Positions 29,201 to 43,326 of a DNA stretch of 64,000 nt are shown one piece after another. The translations under genes were made by a program, and so were the position numbers. How positions within the stretch are numbered: the stretch's first letter is position 1; each line of letters opens with the position of its first letter. The notes under the pieces are model-generated. The model was given only the letters and a program-made list of their open reading frames with translations, was not told where the DNA came from and did no database searches. Source of the DNA: Glandiceps talaboti (taxonomy: Eukaryota > Hemichordata > Enteropneusta > Spengelidae); contig NC_135555.1 in the NCBI RefSeq assembly GCF_964340395.1, forward strand, positions 10,565,931 through 10,629,930, given 5' to 3'.

Positions 29201-32200
29201 CAACAAATGTAATGTATGGTTTTGCTATTGATCATAATTGTCTGGTTTATCTCCTATCTAGGGAGTGATCAAATTGTGACTTTTAACTGATTCATGATTA
29301 GTCAACCCTCATGTGATAACCAATACTGCACATAGCTCACAGTAGATGACAGTGACAGTGAGGTATGTCTAATTATTTAATGCTTCACATGACCTTGTTT
29401 GTTCATGTAAAATAACACCGTCAAGTAACTATGTAGGTTAAACTGTGTGGTATACTATAAGCCATTTTCTACTGAAATTTGAAATTTTCATTCTCCAACA
29501 CAACAACTTTTAAAAGCTGTACCTGAAGCATTCATCCAGTCTAACTAAGGTATTCACCAGCAGACTGAAGAAATTGACATAAACAAACAGCAGGTGTTAA
29601 CATGTTATAAACACCACCACTCACTGGCTTAGTGAGTGAGTCCCATGTACATGTATGTGAAATGGTCCCCATCTCTGTTCAAAGTAGGCATGTAAGCCCG
29701 TGGTTTCACAGTCAGAAGTGGTCACCAGATTGATATACTATGTATGTCCACAGTAAATTTGACATATATGTCTAGACACTTCGGATGTACTAGTACTGTG
29801 CTTGGCAATCTGTATGTGTTCTAAAAACCTCACTTTCAGTGATCTTTCCATCTCCCTGATTCAGTCTTGATCACACTGACTATCACTACCTCCCCACATT
29901 TAATGTGATATGTTAGACCCTTCAGATCCTTTTTGTCTGTCTTGTCCTTTGGTTTTACTAACAATTGCTTGCATGATCATTTAAACAAAGATGGGAGCCA
30001 TTTCAGTCTTTCCCATGCATAGGACCACTGTCACAGTGTTAATATCACTCACTAACCCAGTGAGTGGTGATGTTTCTAAACATGGTAAGTAACACCTTTT
30101 GTTCTTAGCTTAGCTAATTCATGTCAATTTTTTTCAGTCTGCTGATGAAGTTGATTAGTTAGAGGATGAAAGCTTCAGGTGTAGCTTTCAAAAGTTGTGT
30201 TTGAGATTGAAAAGTTCAATCCCTGCTGGAGGAAGTCTTGGATAATGTCAATGACACATATATTGGGTTCTGTCCATCTGTTCCTGCATGTGAGCATCTG
30301 AAGTCATATTTTTTTGACAAGACTGAGTTTATTTCTGGCAAACTTGGCACGAGTATAACATACATGCTTGTTTATTTCTTTTGTGACACATGTTCTAATA
30401 TGGCTGCTCGGTGGCCATTTTGTTTGTGCTTTTCATGCCCTACATCATACTATAGTGCACAATGTGTGGAAATTAAGTATTCTTATGTAGAGTGCATTCA
30501 GTAGCATCATTGTCTGATATAATTTAAGTTATAATATACCTAGTGATAATGCTGTGCCATGATTCGCTAGAATCAGTCACATGATAGGAAAATAGAATGA
30601 CTATTTCCCTAGGGAAATAGTTCCATCAACTATTACATGGTCATGTGACCACCGCACATTCACAGCAGGTCAAAATGGCAGCTTCGAACGATGTCGTCTG
30701 CCAACCTCAAGAAAAGAGGGCAAGATTTTCATGAGGTATATTATAAAACACATATTGCCTGGCCTATATTTGGGCTATAGCACCTGTTTATTACCCCTTC
30801 GTGACTGTGAGTTACCAGAATTACATGCTATTTCCCTTGGCTTCGGCCTCGGGGAAATAGCATGTGATTCTGGTAACTCACAGTCCCTCAGGTGTAATAA
30901 ACAAGTGCTATAGCCCACATGGCCAGGCAATATGTGTTCACTATAATGAGCTATTTTGTGTGGAGAATATTCATATTTTGAGAGCTGTTAACTCCAAAAC
31001 TTTGATGCTATTAAAGCATGTAGATACCTCATGCAAAGAAAGAGGTTAAATTGGCAAAGAAAATAATAAAATCCAGAAAAGTGCTTGTAAGTCTTTGCCT
31101 GCTTCAAAATAGCGATCATCTTGATTGCATAAACTTTGTTGGGGTTGGGATGTCTTTAGGTCTTGATTCCTATAACTAAATATCAAAATACAGAAAGTCA
31201 TTTTACTCATCTTTCCACCTGTGTAATCATTGTGTAAAGGTTGTGTAAAGGTGGTAAGTATGGACAGAGTGGCATCTTTGGCCTTTTTTGCCTCCAGTCA
31301 AATCTTCCCTAGGTGATGTGGCAGGTCAAAGGTGATACTTTGTTTCATGCTACCCCTAGACAAAGGTGGTAGTAATCATGTGGGTCACAAGTGTGGTGAT
31401 GGAAGGGTAAAGATGTGTAAATTATAAGACTCGCAGTGTAGTGTATGCATGATTTCTGCAGTGTAATTGGCATTAATATTACTATTGTTTTCATTTAATG
31501 AAAATTGATGCTTCTCTGGTAGTTGGTGAGTTAGGAGTTTGATAATTCTCTGCTGTATTTCATAAATTGGTGTTAACTTTGGAATCAGAGTTTGTTAAGA
31601 AGCTGGGTTTTTTTTGGTTGCTTCTCTCAGACTGGTAGTTGGTGAGTTAGGAGTTTGATAATTCTCTGTTGTACTTCATAAATAGGTGTTAACTTTGGAA
31701 TCAGAGTTTTGTTAAGAAGCTGTTTTTATGGCTTTTCTCAGAGTGGTAGTTGCTGAGTTAGGAGTTTGACTGTTGTACTTCATAAATAGGTGTTAACTTT
31801 GGAATCAGAGTTTGTTAAGAAGCTGTTTTTTTAAAGATAGCCTTTGGTCTGATAGGGCAGGACTGATTCAATGCAAAATATGACCTAGTGAAGTAACTAT
31901 GTATTAAGTTCCACCAACTATGGTTGCCGACAATCACGTGTGCATAGTTTCTTGTTCACTAGATGCCACCAGGTGTGGTATAGTACTGACATTTTAAAAT
32001 AATGGCATTGCCATGGAAATTTACCACACAATTTAATTTTCATATGAGCATTTTCCAATCAAAATTAGTCAATTTTCAATGTATTTGAAATGTCTGACCA
32101 TCAAGCCTTTGTGTTGTGTTACACTAGCAATAAATGCCATCGGAACTGGCTTTGATTCTAGGCTACATATTCTTGTAATTACTCACTTATCACACCAACT

Positions 32201-35200
32201 GATTTCAAAATCTCAACCTTTCGCTGACAAAGCAATACTAACGTGTGCTGTAAGGTTTTGATTTTTGGCGCCTGTTTTTGAAAGACAGCTAACATGAGCT
32301 AGAGCAACTAGGATAGTTCATCAAAACATTTTATTCAATGTTGAAGGCTTTTTGACATTGAGTTTTCCAAGTTCCTGTTTTTCCTCTTCATATGCAAGTT
32401 TGACTTGACAGTTTGTAGGAATTTGTTTTTCTGAGAAATGACTTTCTTACCCAATATCAAAATAACATGGGTTCTCAGCATGGCATATTTGTAACTTTGT
32501 TGGCTTTGATGTTTGTAAAAGAGTTTGTGCACTCTCCTCAGTCGCACGTTCTACCATGTTACAGTGTTACTTTGTAAATGATCCTACTTTTTCAAAGTGT
32601 TGTTTTTCTTTTTCATAATTGTGAAGTCGAAGTCAAAGGTCTGTCATGTTGCCATATTACTAACAGTGTGTAGATGGCTTTATTTGTCACTTAAATTGTC
32701 ACACTCCAAGGCCTTCCATTTGACCACGGTACAAAGGGTGTGTAAATAGCCCTGCTTTTCTGTTGAAAATACACACACCAGGGTATTACTTTGTAGCTTG
32801 TATTGTGTACATGATTTGACTTAGTTGTGTCTTCTATTTAAAATTACAGCAGAAATTGAATCTCTCATCTGTGGCCTGAGCTTTGGTGACTTTGTGGTGA
32901 CCATAGTATAAGGAACTTGAATGGATTCTCAGCTCCATAGTAACTTGTTTGCTAACCTATCACAGTCTTATTTCAAAAGCACAATACTTTAAACTCACTT
33001 TCCTAAACATAACAACAATGGAATAATTTTGATTCATGTTCCTCTTCCTGGAAAAATGTTTCAATGCAGGTAGTAGCTAGGCACTAACTGGACAAATCTC
33101 TGTTGTACAGGAAAGAGTTTGACCTTTGTAAGCAGATTTTTTGTTATTAAGTTTTTTGAAAAGTAAATTTGTTAGTCACATAAGGCATAGTAATTTTTGG
33201 CAGATGGGGGGGGGGGGGGGCAGAGTTATTTATACAAATGCATCATGTAACCTACTTTAGACTCCATGTGAGTTCTGCCAACTATGGTCACTACACCGTC
33301 ACCTGGACTCAATGCATGGTCATACATAAATTTAGCTGTGACCATGGGCTAGTGTATCGATCGACCACATTCTGAAAATAATGCATGGCTTTCCTTGGAA
33401 ATGTACCATTTAATTCATTTTTTGGTTGCTGTTCAAAGCTGCATAGCCTACATTCTGGGACTTCCTACTTTTCCACTTCAGAACACAATAATGTCTCCCT
33501 CTCTACCAAATTACCATAAGTGTTTAAATGACCCCACGTTAAACTTTAAAAAATACATTTTACCAAAATACTATGAATGTGTAAATTACAAAGGGTGTGT
33601 GAATGGCCCTGCTTTTCTGTTGAAAATACACACACCAGGGTATTACTTTGTAGCTTGTATTGTGTACATGATTTGACTTATTTGTGTCTTCTATTTAAAA
33701 TTACAGCAGAAATTGAATCTCTCATCTGTGGCCTGAGCTTTAGTGACTTTGTGGTGACCATAGTATAAGGAACTTGAATGGATACTAGGCTCCATACTAA
33801 CTTGTTTGCTAACCTATCACAGTCTTATTTCAAAAGCACAATACTTTAAACTCACTTTCCTAAACATAACAACAATGGAATAATTTTGATTCATGTCCCT
33901 CTTCCTGGAAAAATGTTTCAATGCAGGTAGTAGCTAGGCACTAACTGGACAAATCTCTGTTGTACAGGAAAGAGTTTGACCTTTGTAAGCAGATTTTTTG
34001 TTATTAAGTTTTTGAAAAGTAAATTTGTTAGTCACATAAGGCACAATAATGTTTGGCAGATGAGGGGGGGGGGGGGCAGAGTTATTTATACAAATGCATC
34101 ATGTAACCTACTTTAGACTCCATGTGAGTTCTGCCAACTATGGTCACTACACCGTCACCTGGGCTCAATGCATGGTCATACATAAATTTAGCTGTGACCA
34201 CGGGCTAGTGTATCGATCGACCACATTCTGAAAATAATGCAGCATGGCTTTCCTTGGAAATGTACCATTTAATTCATTTTTTTTGGTTGCTGTTCAAAGC
34301 TGCATAGCCTGTAGTTGACCTCTTGTCTGTTTACATTCTGGGACTTCCTACTTTTCCACTTCAGAACACAATAATGTCTCCCTCTCTACCAAATTACCAT
34401 AAGTGTTTAAATGACCCCATGTTAAACTTTAAAAAATACATTTTACCAAACCACTATTAATGTGTAAATGTTCAACTTTCCTCATAAGTACACACTACAA
34501 ACTCCTTTCATTGTGCCATATTATTACTATGATTGTATAAATGGCCAACTTTCAATGTATAAATGGACAGTCAAAGGTCTGTCATGTTGCAATATTACTA
34601 AGAGTGTGTAGATGGCCTTATTTGTCACTTAAATTATCACACTCCAGGGCCTTCCATTGTACCATGGTACCAAGGGTGTGTAAATGGTCCTGCTTTTCTG
34701 TTGAAAATACACACACCAAAGTATTGCTTTGTAGCTTGTAATGTGTACACAATTTGACTTGTATCTTCTATTTGAAATTACAGAAGAAATTGAATCTCTC
34801 ATCTGTGGCCTGAGCTTTAGTGACTTTGTGGTGACCATAGTATAAGGAACTTGAATGGATACTAGGCTCCATACTAACTTGTTTGCTAACCTATCTCAGT
34901 CTTATTTCAAAAGCACAATACTTTAAACTCACTTTCCTAATTATAACAACAATGGAATAATTTTGATTCATGTTCCTCTTCCTGGAAAAATGTTTCAATG
35001 CAGGTAGTAGCTAGTCACTAACTGGACAAATCTGTTGTACAGGAAAGAGTTTGACCTTTGTAAGCAGAATTTTTTGTTATTAAGTTTTTTGAAAAGTAAA
35101 TTTGTTAGTCACATAAGGCACAATAATTTTTGGCAGATGAGGGTGGGGGGGGGGGGCAGAGATATTTATACAAATGCATCATGTAACCTACTTTAGACTC

Positions 35201-38200
35201 CATGTGATTTCTGCCAACTATGGTCACTACACCGTCACCTGGGCTCAATGCATGGTCATACATAAATTTAGCTGTGACCATGGGCTAGTGTATCGATCGA
35301 CCAAATTCTGAAAATAATGCAGCATGGCTTTCCTTGGAAATGTACCATTTAATTCATTTTTTTGGTTGCTGTTCAAACCTGCATAGCCTGTAGTTGACCT
35401 CTTGTCTGTTTACATTCTGGGACTTCCTACTTTTCCACTTCAGAACACAGTAATGTCTCCCTCTCTACCAAATTACCATAAGTGTTTATATGACCCCATG
35501 TTAAACTTTAAAAAATACATTTTACCAAAATACTGTGAATGTGTAAATGTTCAACTTTCCTCATAAGTACACACTACAAACTCCTTTCATTGTGCCATAT
35601 TATTACTATGATTGTATAAATGGCCAACTTTCAATGTATAAATGGACAGTCAAAGGTCTGTCATGTTGCAATATTACTAAGAGTGTGTAGATGGCCTTAT
35701 TTGTCACTTAAATTATCACACTCCAGGGCCTTCCATTGTACCATGGTACCAAGGGTGTGTAAATGGTCCTGCTTTTCTGTTGAAAATACACACACCAAAG
35801 TATTACTTTGTAGCTTGTAATGTGTACACAATTTGACTTGTGTCTTCTATTTGAAATTACAGCAGAAATTGAATCTCTCATCTGTGGCCTGAGCTTTAGT
35901 GACTTTGTGGTGACCATAGTATAAGGAACTTGAATGGATACTAGGCTCCATACTAACTTGTTTGCTAACCTATCACAGTCTTATTCAAAAGCACAATACT
36001 TTAAACTCACTTTCCTAAATATAACAACAATGGAATAATTTTGATTCATGTTCCTCTTCCTGGAAAAATGTTTCAATGCAGGTAGTAGCTAGTCACTAAC
36101 TGGACAAATCTGTTGTACAGGAAAGAGTTTGACCTTTGTAAGCAGAATTTTTTGTTATTAAGTTTTTTACAAAGTAAATTTGTTAGTCACATAAGGCATA
36201 GTAATTTTTGGCAGATGAGGGGGGGGGGCAGAGTTATTTATACAAATGCATCATGTAACCTACTTTAGACTCCATGTGAGTTCTGCCAACTATGGTCACT
36301 ACACCGTCACCTGGGCTCAATGCATGGTCATACATAAATTTAGCTGTGACCATGGGCTAGTGTATCGATCGACCACATTCTGAAAATAATGCATGGCTTT
36401 CCTTGGAAATGTACCATTTAATTCATTTTTTGGTTGCTGTTCAAACCTGCATAGCCTGTAGTTGACCTATTGTCTGTTTACATTCTGGGACTTCCTACTT
36501 TTCCACTTCAGAACACAATAATGTCTCCCTCTCTACCAAATTACCATAAGTGTTTATATGACCCCATGTTAAACTTTAAAAAATACATTTTACCAAAATA
36601 CTGTGAATGTGTAAATGTTCAACTTTCCTCATAAGTACACACTACAAACTCCTTTCATTGTGCCATATTATTACTATGATTGTATAAATGGGCAACTTTC
36701 AATGTATAAATGGACAGTCAAAGGTCTGTCATGTTGCAATATTACTAAGAGTGTGTAGATGGCCTTATTTGTCACTTAAATTATCACACTCCAGGGCCTT
36801 CCATTGTACCATGGTACCAAGGGTGTGTAAATGGTCCTGCTTTTCTGTTGAAAATACACACACCAAAGTATTACTTTGTAGCTTGTAATGTGTACACAAT
36901 TTGACTTGTGTCTTCTATTTGAAATTACAGCAGAAATTGAATCTCTCATCTGTGGCCTGAGCTTTAGTGACTTTGTGGTGACCATAGTATAAGGAACTTG
37001 AATGGATACTAGGCTCCATAGTAACTTGTTTGCTAACCTATCACAGTCTTATTTCAAAAGCACAATACTTTAAACTCACTTTCCTAAATATAACAACAAT
37101 GGAATAATTTTGATTCATGTTCCTCTTCCTGGAAAAATGTTTCAATGCAGGTAGTAGCTAGTCACTAACTGGACAAATCTGTTGTACAGGAAAGAGTTTG
37201 ACCTTTGTAAGCAGAATTTTTTGTTATTAAGTTTTTTACAAAGTAAATTTGTTAGTCACATAAGGCACAATAATTTTTGGCAGATGAGGGCGGGGGGGGG
37301 GGGGCAGAGTTATTTAACATACAAATGCATCATGTAACCTACTTTAGACTCCATGTGAGTTCTGCCAACTATGGTCACTACACCGTCACCTGGGCTCAAT
37401 GCATGGTCATACATAAATTTAGCTGTGACCATGGGCTAGTGTATCGATCGACCAAATTCTGAAAATAATGCATGGCTTTCCTTGGAAATGTACCATTTAA
37501 TTCATTTTTTTGGTTGCTGTTCAAAGCTGCATAGCCTGTAGTTGACCTCTTGTCTGTTTACTTTCTGGGACTTCCTACTTTTCCACTTCAGAACACAATA
37601 ATGTCTCCCTCTCTACCAAATTACCATAAGTGTTTAAATGACCCCATGTTAAACTTTAAAAAATACATTTTACCAAAATACTATGAATGTGTAAATGTTC
37701 AACTTTCCTCATAAGTACACACTACAAACTCCTTTCATTGTGCCATATTATTACTATGATTGTATAAATGGGCAACTTTCAATGTATAAATGGACAGTCA
37801 AAGGTCTGTCATGTTGCAATATTACTAAGAGTGTGTAGATGGCCTTATTTGTCACTTAAATTATCACACTCCAGGGCCTTCCATTGTACCATGGTACCAA
37901 GGGTGTGTAAATGGTCCTGCTTTTCTGTTGAAAATACACACACCAAAGTATTACTTTGTAGCTTGTAATGTGTACACAATTTGACTTGTGTCTTCTATTT
38001 GAAATTACAGCAGAAATTGAATCTCTCATCTGTGGCCTGAGCTTTAGTGACTTTGTGGTGATGTACCATTTAATTCATTTTCTCCATTGCGCAAACAAAA
38101 ATACTCAGTACCTGAACAATAATTGAAATCTCTGACTAACTATGAAGCTTTGGAGTATGTGAAGTGATAATATAAGTGGACCTGGCATTCTGGGCCACCT

Positions 38201-41200
38201 ACTCACTTGTTTGTTCACCTATCACACCATTTTATTTAAAAAGTTCAACCTTCACTTAGTATCATGGTGGAACTGTATTTGTTATTGTTCATTTGAAGTC
38301 AGTTTTTCACATTTTTTTGAAATATAAATAAACTGAACAAGGCTTGGGTATACTTTATGTAAACATCATGTTCAAAGTTTAAGTTGAAACTTTTCTTACT
38401 TCACTTTTTCTCTTCATGCACAAGTTTTACTTGCCAGATCATCTAAGAAACCCTTTTAAGTAGAAGTCTTTATTCCAAAACAAAATAATGTTGGTCTACA
38501 ACATAGCAAAGTTCTTACTTTTGGTTTTGATGTTTCAAATAAAAGTATATGTTCAGTATATTGTTTCTGTGTCTGGTGTAATATCCCCCTAAAGTCTAAT
38601 ATCTAGCAAGACCACATATATGAAGTGCTGTCAAATGTGAGAACAATATATTGAGTCATCAGTCATCTTTCAATTGTGTATTGGTTGCTGTTCAAAGCTG
38701 CATAGCCTGTAGTTGATGTCTAGTCTCTTTACATTCTGGGACTTCCTACTTTTCCACCTCAGAACACAATAATGTCTCCCTCTCTACCAAACTACAATGA
38801 GTGTTTAAATGACCCCACTTTCAACTTAAAAAATACATTCTACCAAAATACTATGAATGTGTAAATGTTCAACTTTCCTCGTAAAAGTACACACTACAAA
38901 CGCCTTTCATTGTGCCATATTATTACTATGATTGTATAAATGGCCAACTTTCAATGTATAAATGGACAGTCAAAGGTCTGTCATGTTGCCATATTACTAA
39001 GAGTGTGTAGATGGCCTTATTTGTCACTTAAATTATCACACTCCAGGGCCTTCCATTGTACCATGGTACCAAGGGTGTGTAAATGGTCCTGCTTTTCTGT
39101 TGAAAATACACACACCAAAGTATTACTTTGTAGCTTGTAATGTGTACACAATTTGACTTGTGTCTTCTATTTGAAATTACAGCAGAAATTGAATCTCTCA
39201 TCTGTGGCCTGAGCTTTAGTGACTTTGTGGTGACCATAGTATAAGGAACTTGAATGGATACTAGGCTCCATACTAACTTGTTTGCTAACCTATCACAGTC
39301 TTATTTCAAAAGCACAATACTTTAAACTCACTTTCCTAAATATAACAACAATGGAATAATTTTGATTCATGTTCCTCTTCCTGGAAAAATGTTTCAATGC
39401 AGGTAGTAGCTAGTCACTAACTGGACAAATCTGTTGTACAGGAAAGAGTTTGACCTTTGTAAGCAGAATTTTTTGTTATTAAGTTTTTTACAAAGTAAAT
39501 TTGTTAGTCACATAAGGCACAATAATTTTTGGCAGATGAGGGCGGGGGGGGGGGGGCAGAGTTATTTAACATACAAATGCATCATGTAACCTACTTTAGA
39601 CTCCATGTGAGTTCTGCCAACTATGGTCACTACACCGTCACCTGGGCTCAATGCATGGTCATACATAAATTTAGCTGTGACCATGGGCTAGTGTATCGAT
39701 CGACCAAATTCTGAAAATAATGCATGGCTTTCCTTGGAAATGTACCATTTAATTCATTTTTTTGGTTGCTGTTCAAAGCTGCATAGCCTGTAGTTGACCT
39801 CTTGTCTGTTTACTTTCTGGGACTTCCTACTTTTCCACTTCAGAACACAATAATGTCTCCCTCTCTACCAAATTACCATAAGTGTTTAAATGACCCCATG
39901 TTAAACTTTAAAAAATACATTTTACCAAAATACTATGAATGTGTAAATGTTCAACTTTCCTCATAAGTACACACTACAAACTCCTTTCATTGTGCCATAT
40001 TATTACTATGATTGTATAAATGGGCAACTTTCAATGTATAAATGGACAGTCAAAGGTCTGTCATGTTGCAATATTACTAAGAGTGTGTAGATGGCCTTAT
40101 TTGTCACTTAAATTATCACACTCCAGGGCCTTCCATTGTACCATGGTACCAAGGGTGTGTAAATGGTCCTGCTTTTCTGTTGAAAATACACACACCAAAG
40201 TATTACTTTGTAGCTTGTAATGTGTACACAATTTGACTTGTGTCTTCTATTTGAAATTACAGCAGAAATTGAATCTCTCATCTGTGGCCTGAGCTTTAGT
40301 GACTTTGTGGTGATGTACCATTTAATTCATTTTCTCCATTGCGCAAACAAAAATACTCAGTACCTGAACAATAATTGAAATCTCTGACTAACTATGAAGC
40401 TTTGGAGTATGTGAAGTGATAATATAAGTGGACCTGGCATTCTGGGCCACCTACTCACTTGTTTGTTCACCTATCACACCATTTTATTTAAAAAGTTCAA
40501 CCTTCACTTAGTATCATGGTGGAACTGTATTTGTTATTGTTCATTTGAAGTCAGTTTTTCACATTTTTTTGAAATATAAATAAACTGAACAAGGCTTGGG
40601 TATACTTTATGTAAACATCATGTTCAAAGTTTAAGTTGAAACTTTTCTTACTTCACTTTTTCTCTTCATGCACAAGTTTTACTTGCCAGATCATCTAAGA
40701 AACCCTTTTAAGTAGAAGTCTTTATTCCAAAACAAAATAATGTTGGTCTACAACATAGCAAAGTTCTTACTTTTGGTTTTGATGTTTCAAATAAAAGTAT
40801 ATGTTCAGTATATTGTTTCTGTGTCTGGTGTAATATCCCCCTAAAGTCTAATATCTAGCAAGACCACATATATGAAGTGCTGTCAAATGTGAGAACAATA
40901 TATTGAGTCATCAGTCATCTTTCAATTGTGTATTGGTTGCTGTTCAAAGCTGCATAGCCTGTAGTTGATGTCTAGTCTCTTTACATTCTGGGACTTCCTA
41001 CTTTTCCACCCCAGAACACAATAATGTCTCCCTCTCTACCAAACTACAATGAGTGTTTAAATGACCCCACTTTCAACTTAAAAAATACATTCTACCAAAA
41101 TACTATGAATGTGTAAATGTTCAACTTTCCTCGTAAAAGTACACACTACAAACGCCTTTCATTGTGCCATATTATTACTATGATTGTATAAATGGCCAAC

Positions 41201-43284
41201 TTTCAATGTATAAATGGACAGTCAAAGGTCTGTCATGTTGCCATATTACTAAGAGTGTGTAGATGGCCTTATTTGTCACTTAAATTATCACACTCCAGGG
41301 CCTTCCATTGTACCATGGTACCAAGGGTGTGTAAATGGCCCTACTTTTCTGTTGAAAATACACACACCAGGGTATTACTTTGTAGCTTGTATTGTGTACA
41401 TGATTTGACTTATTTGTGTCTTCTATTTAAAATTACAGCAGAAATTGAATCTCTCATCTGTGGCCTGAGCTTTGGTGACTTTGTGGTGACCATAGTATTA
41501 GGAAGTTGAATGGATTCTAGGCTCCATAGTAACTTGTTTGCTAACCTATCTCAGTCTTATCTCAAAAGCACAATACTTTAAACTCACTTTCCTAAATATA
41601 ACAACAATGGAATAATTTTGATTCATGTTCCTCTTCCTGGAAAAATGCGTCAATGCAGGTAGTAGCTAGTCACTAACTGGACAAATCTGTAATGTACAGG
41701 AAAGACTGTGACCTTTGTAAGCAGAATTTTTTGTTATTCAGTTTTTTATAAAGTAAATTTGTTAGTGAGATAAGGCACAACAATTTTTGGCAGATGGGGG
41801 GTGGGCCAGAGTTATTTATACAAATGCATCATGTAACCTACTTCAGACTCCATGTGAGTTCTGCCAACTATGGTCACTACACCGTCACCTGGACTCACTG
41901 CATGGTCATACATAAATTTAGCTGTGACCATGGGCTAGTGTATCGATCGACCACATTCTGAAAATAATGCATGGCACTACCTTGGAAATGTACCATTTAA
42001 TTCATTTTCTCCATTGTCCAATCAAAAATACTTGGTACTTGAACATAGAGTATGTGAAGTGATAATGTAAGTGGACCTGGCATTCTGGGCCACGTACTTA
42101 CTTCTTTCTTCACCTGTCACACCATTTTATTTAAAATGTTCAACCTTGAATCAGACTGCAAAATTTTGGTGTGCTGGAACTGTATTTCTTATTGTCCATT
42201 TGAAGTCAGTTTTTCAAATTTTTTGAAAAATAAATAAACTGAACAAGGATTGGGTATACTTTATGTAAACATCATGTTCAAAATTTGTTTCACTTCATGC
42301 ACACATTTTACTTGCCAGATCACCTAAGAAACCCTTTTAAGTAGAAGTCTTTATTCCAAAACAAAATAATGTTGGTCCACAACATAGCAAAGTTCTAACT
42401 GTTGGTTTTGATGTTTCAATTAAAAATATATGATCAGTGTATTTTTCTGTGTCTGGTGTAATATCTGTGTCTGGTGTCATATCAGCCCATGACTTCAGAA
42501 TTCAAAGAGCACTATACAAAAACCTATTTGTAATCACATTGTCCCTTTGTGCAGACCAGTTACAACAAGGGGTGTTCAAATTTGCCATATTGTTTTACCT
42601 TGTCTTTATCGGCCAATAAAATCATTGTCAAATAAAGGTAAAAGTCTGATTTTACACACCAGAAAATGACTACAATCGTGTTTCAAGAAGTCTACTAATA
42701 ACATGCTAACAACCTAGTAAACTTTAAACTGGTTTTGAAGTTTTCAAGAGTTTTTGGTATCTTTTCCTCTGTCTACTCTGCATTCTAAAAAGTCTATATA
42801 TATTTCAAGGAAGAAAGCATATGAAATTATGTCAAATACCAGATTATTACAGTAGGTTGTCAGTTTTCTGACAATTTTGCAGTTGCTGTTGTGTAATGAT
42901 ACAACGGAAAATACAGGGATACTTAATTTACCTTTTAAAAATGCAATAAAGGTCCTATTTTATACTTTACTTCCATGAGTATGTAAATGGCCCTACTTCC
43001 CACTTAAAAGTACACACTCGGTCCAAGGTCCTACTTTTAAGCTTATGCCCAGTAAATGCTTCACACCCAATGGCTCCATAAACCACGTCAGCCTGGGAAG
43101 GCTTCACAAGTTCACATGCCTACAGAAAGCTCAATAATGGTTGTTTCTTTAAACTGCGATGATTTTTGTATAGTCTGCTAGGGGAAGAATATACGATATC
43201 ATGTTCATGGATTTAGCATCACAACAAACTAGGGGTCTCATAACACACACCCGTACTGAAGGCCTCATTTGTAATAAAACACAC

Positions 43285-43326
<42 letters not shown>

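Noticed and set aside
34541-41509. Repeated 66-105-codon open frames, and opposite-strand 69-codon frames, in the satellite
   Set aside because: They recur only because the whole unit is duplicated. They lack protein-like composition and the frames end differently among copies.
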